The notes under the pieces were generated by a model that had not been told where the DNA came from, searched no databases, and saw nothing but the letters and a program-made list of their open reading frames with translations. DNA of 64,000 bases from NCBI RefSeq assembly GCF_014642875.1, contig NZ_BMJC01000004.1, positions 234,070 through 298,069 of the forward strand. Reading direction: 5' to 3'. This document shows positions 63,049 through 64,000 of this stretch, one piece after another. The position numbers and the translations under genes were made by a program. Source of the stretch: Puia dinghuensis (GTDB taxonomy: Bacteria; Bacteroidota; Bacteroidia; Chitinophagales; Chitinophagaceae). Numbering within the stretch: position 1 is the stretch's first letter; every line of letters begins with the position of its first letter.

Positions 63049-64000
63049 AGCCTGAAAACTCAAATGTCGGTTCCAAAAGACTGGCCTCCTTCATGCCCTC
63101 CCGCATGCGTTGTATCCCTGTGCCTGCCCTCTCAACATAATTGCATCTGTGAAGCAACACGGCAATCAAAGAGTTCCTGGCAACACTATGCTTTCCGAAG
63201 TTTTCTGGTTTCAATCCCTTTGGTAAGCCTCCAGGATTGGATATTTCGACCCGGTTATCAAAAATATCAATCTGAACATTGGCGCCTCTTTCAAAATAAT
63301 CTCTGTGCGCCACTGCATTAATAATAGCCTCTCTCAAAACAAATTCCGGTATTTCCAATATCTCCCTCCGCCTGAGTTCTTTTATTTCATAGGCAAGATT
63401 CAAATGTCTCTCTACAAATATCAGGGCTTCATCAATATTTGTGAGCAGATCAAACTCAAAAGACTTTCTATCTAAAATATGCACCTTCGTATTACCCTTA
63501 AATAACAGGCAGGTCACGACACAATGCGGCAGGATATTGGCAGGCTGCTGTGCAAAAAAGAGCACGCCGGCGTTGTTTAATACTGGCCCGGATCCGTCAT
63601 CCCTCAAAACGCCCAGGTTAGTCAGTATTTCATCCATTCCAATTACCCCCGAGATTCCAGCCAGGCGTAGATACCGATTAATAGCCGCCTCGTTAATAGC
63701 AGGGTAGCGTGCGGAAGGGCTCTGCAAATCTTCAAATCGCACCTTTCCCTCTGATTGTATAAACTCAACAATCTCCTGGGTTGAAAGCTTGGAACAGCTA
63801 GCCCCACTACGTATATAAAACCCATTCGTGCAACGATATGGCTTGTTCTTGCCCTCGGGAACTTGAATGATCATGATGTTGTTAAAAACCTCCAATTCAA
63901 CCACAATGGCAGGATCGCAATCCCTTGCCATTGATTGTATCCTGGCCTTCAGTTCATTGGTGACATGCACCCCATGAACTATTCCATCATCTTCAATTCC
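63020..64000 (-). pseudogene. AlbA_2-type ATP-binding transcriptional regulator-like protein, frameshifted and incomplete
   Basis: The frame is open to the window end (GIEDDGIVHGV... at 64000), so the N-terminus, including most of the AlbA_2/Schlafen-like domain, is missing. What remains has the GHKL-like part: LREAIINAVAHRDYFERG, IDIFDNRVEISNPGGLPKG and LHRCNYVERAGTGIQRMREGM. It ends early in FEFSGFFYDNTSER because of an extra base in an A7 tract at 63043-63049; the expected continuation lies in the next frame. Family members are scattered accessory regulators, often in islands. Truncation may be real, phase-variable, or a sequencing error. Confidence 0.75.

Noticed and set aside
1-64000. 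CRISPR arrays, insertion sequences, rRNA operon
   Set aside because: No regularly spaced direct repeats, transposase motifs or rRNA-like segments were seen on reading through the window.

Overview
The window reads as chromosomal DNA of an aerobic Bacteroidota bacterium, most likely a member of the Chitinophagaceae. Support comes from an alternative complex III (ActA-F) gene cluster joined to an aa3-type cytochrome oxidase, an IPExxxVDY-family protein, a Rho factor with a long charged insertion, a futalosine-pathway radical SAM enzyme (MqnC), a CarboxypepD_reg/outer-membrane beta-barrel protein, and many TAnnTTTG (-7 type) promoter boxes in place of E. coli-like -10 boxes. The genus assignment is inference.

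Layout. 1-210 is the 3' end of an alkyltransferase-like (ATL) gene. 211-15927 (minus) is one long respiratory run transcribed actA-actB-actC-actD-actE-actF-ctaC-ctaD-ctaB-coxIII-coxIII-coxIV-SCO-DUF420. It encodes a quinol:cytochrome c oxidoreductase, an aa3 oxidase, heme A/copper assembly factors and no bc1 complex. 16150-18111 (plus) has purN and two proteins of unknown role. 18260-24659 (minus) carries a fused E1 alpha/beta 2-oxoacid dehydrogenase, a small membrane protein, a pair of M16 peptidases and an aspartyl protease with a PDZ domain. 24747-29946 (plus) has mqnC and a large hybrid sensor kinase. 29922-37782 (minus) has a small secreted protein, a 979-residue outer-membrane beta-barrel protein and a SWIM/SNF2 helicase. 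37962-40347 (plus) has an M28 peptidase, an IPExxxVDY protein and a pterin dehydratase, followed by rho on minus. 42403-52519 (plus) is asnS, a 2-oxoglutarate-type oxygenase, a padR/pspC pair, gcvT, an SRPBCC protein, a ComB-family phosphatase and feoB. 52511-57258 (minus) is a HAD hydrolase, methionine aminotransferase, DEDD exonuclease, mannose-1-phosphate guanylyltransferase and arabinose-5-phosphate isomerase. 57649-60752 holds recQ, a VOC protein and a cupin.

A tRNA-Phe gene at 60834-60906 marks a boundary. The last 3 kb looks more AT-rich and gene-poor: a lipoprotein, tiny ORFs, a strongly structured non-coding-looking stretch, and an AlbA_2-type ATP-binding regulator that runs off the window and is broken by a frameshift in an A7 tract. 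This is the only part that looks accessory. No transposase, integrase, CRISPR array, toxin-antitoxin pair or recognised defence system was found.

I see no convincing new multi-gene system. The observations most worth a second look are: a family of tandem mini-hairpins placed directly after stop codons; the structured region at 62180-62315; the mismatched acceptor stem of the tRNA-Phe at the island edge; the homopolymer frameshift; and promoter boxes abutting the start codons of purN and asnS that predict leaderless transcripts.
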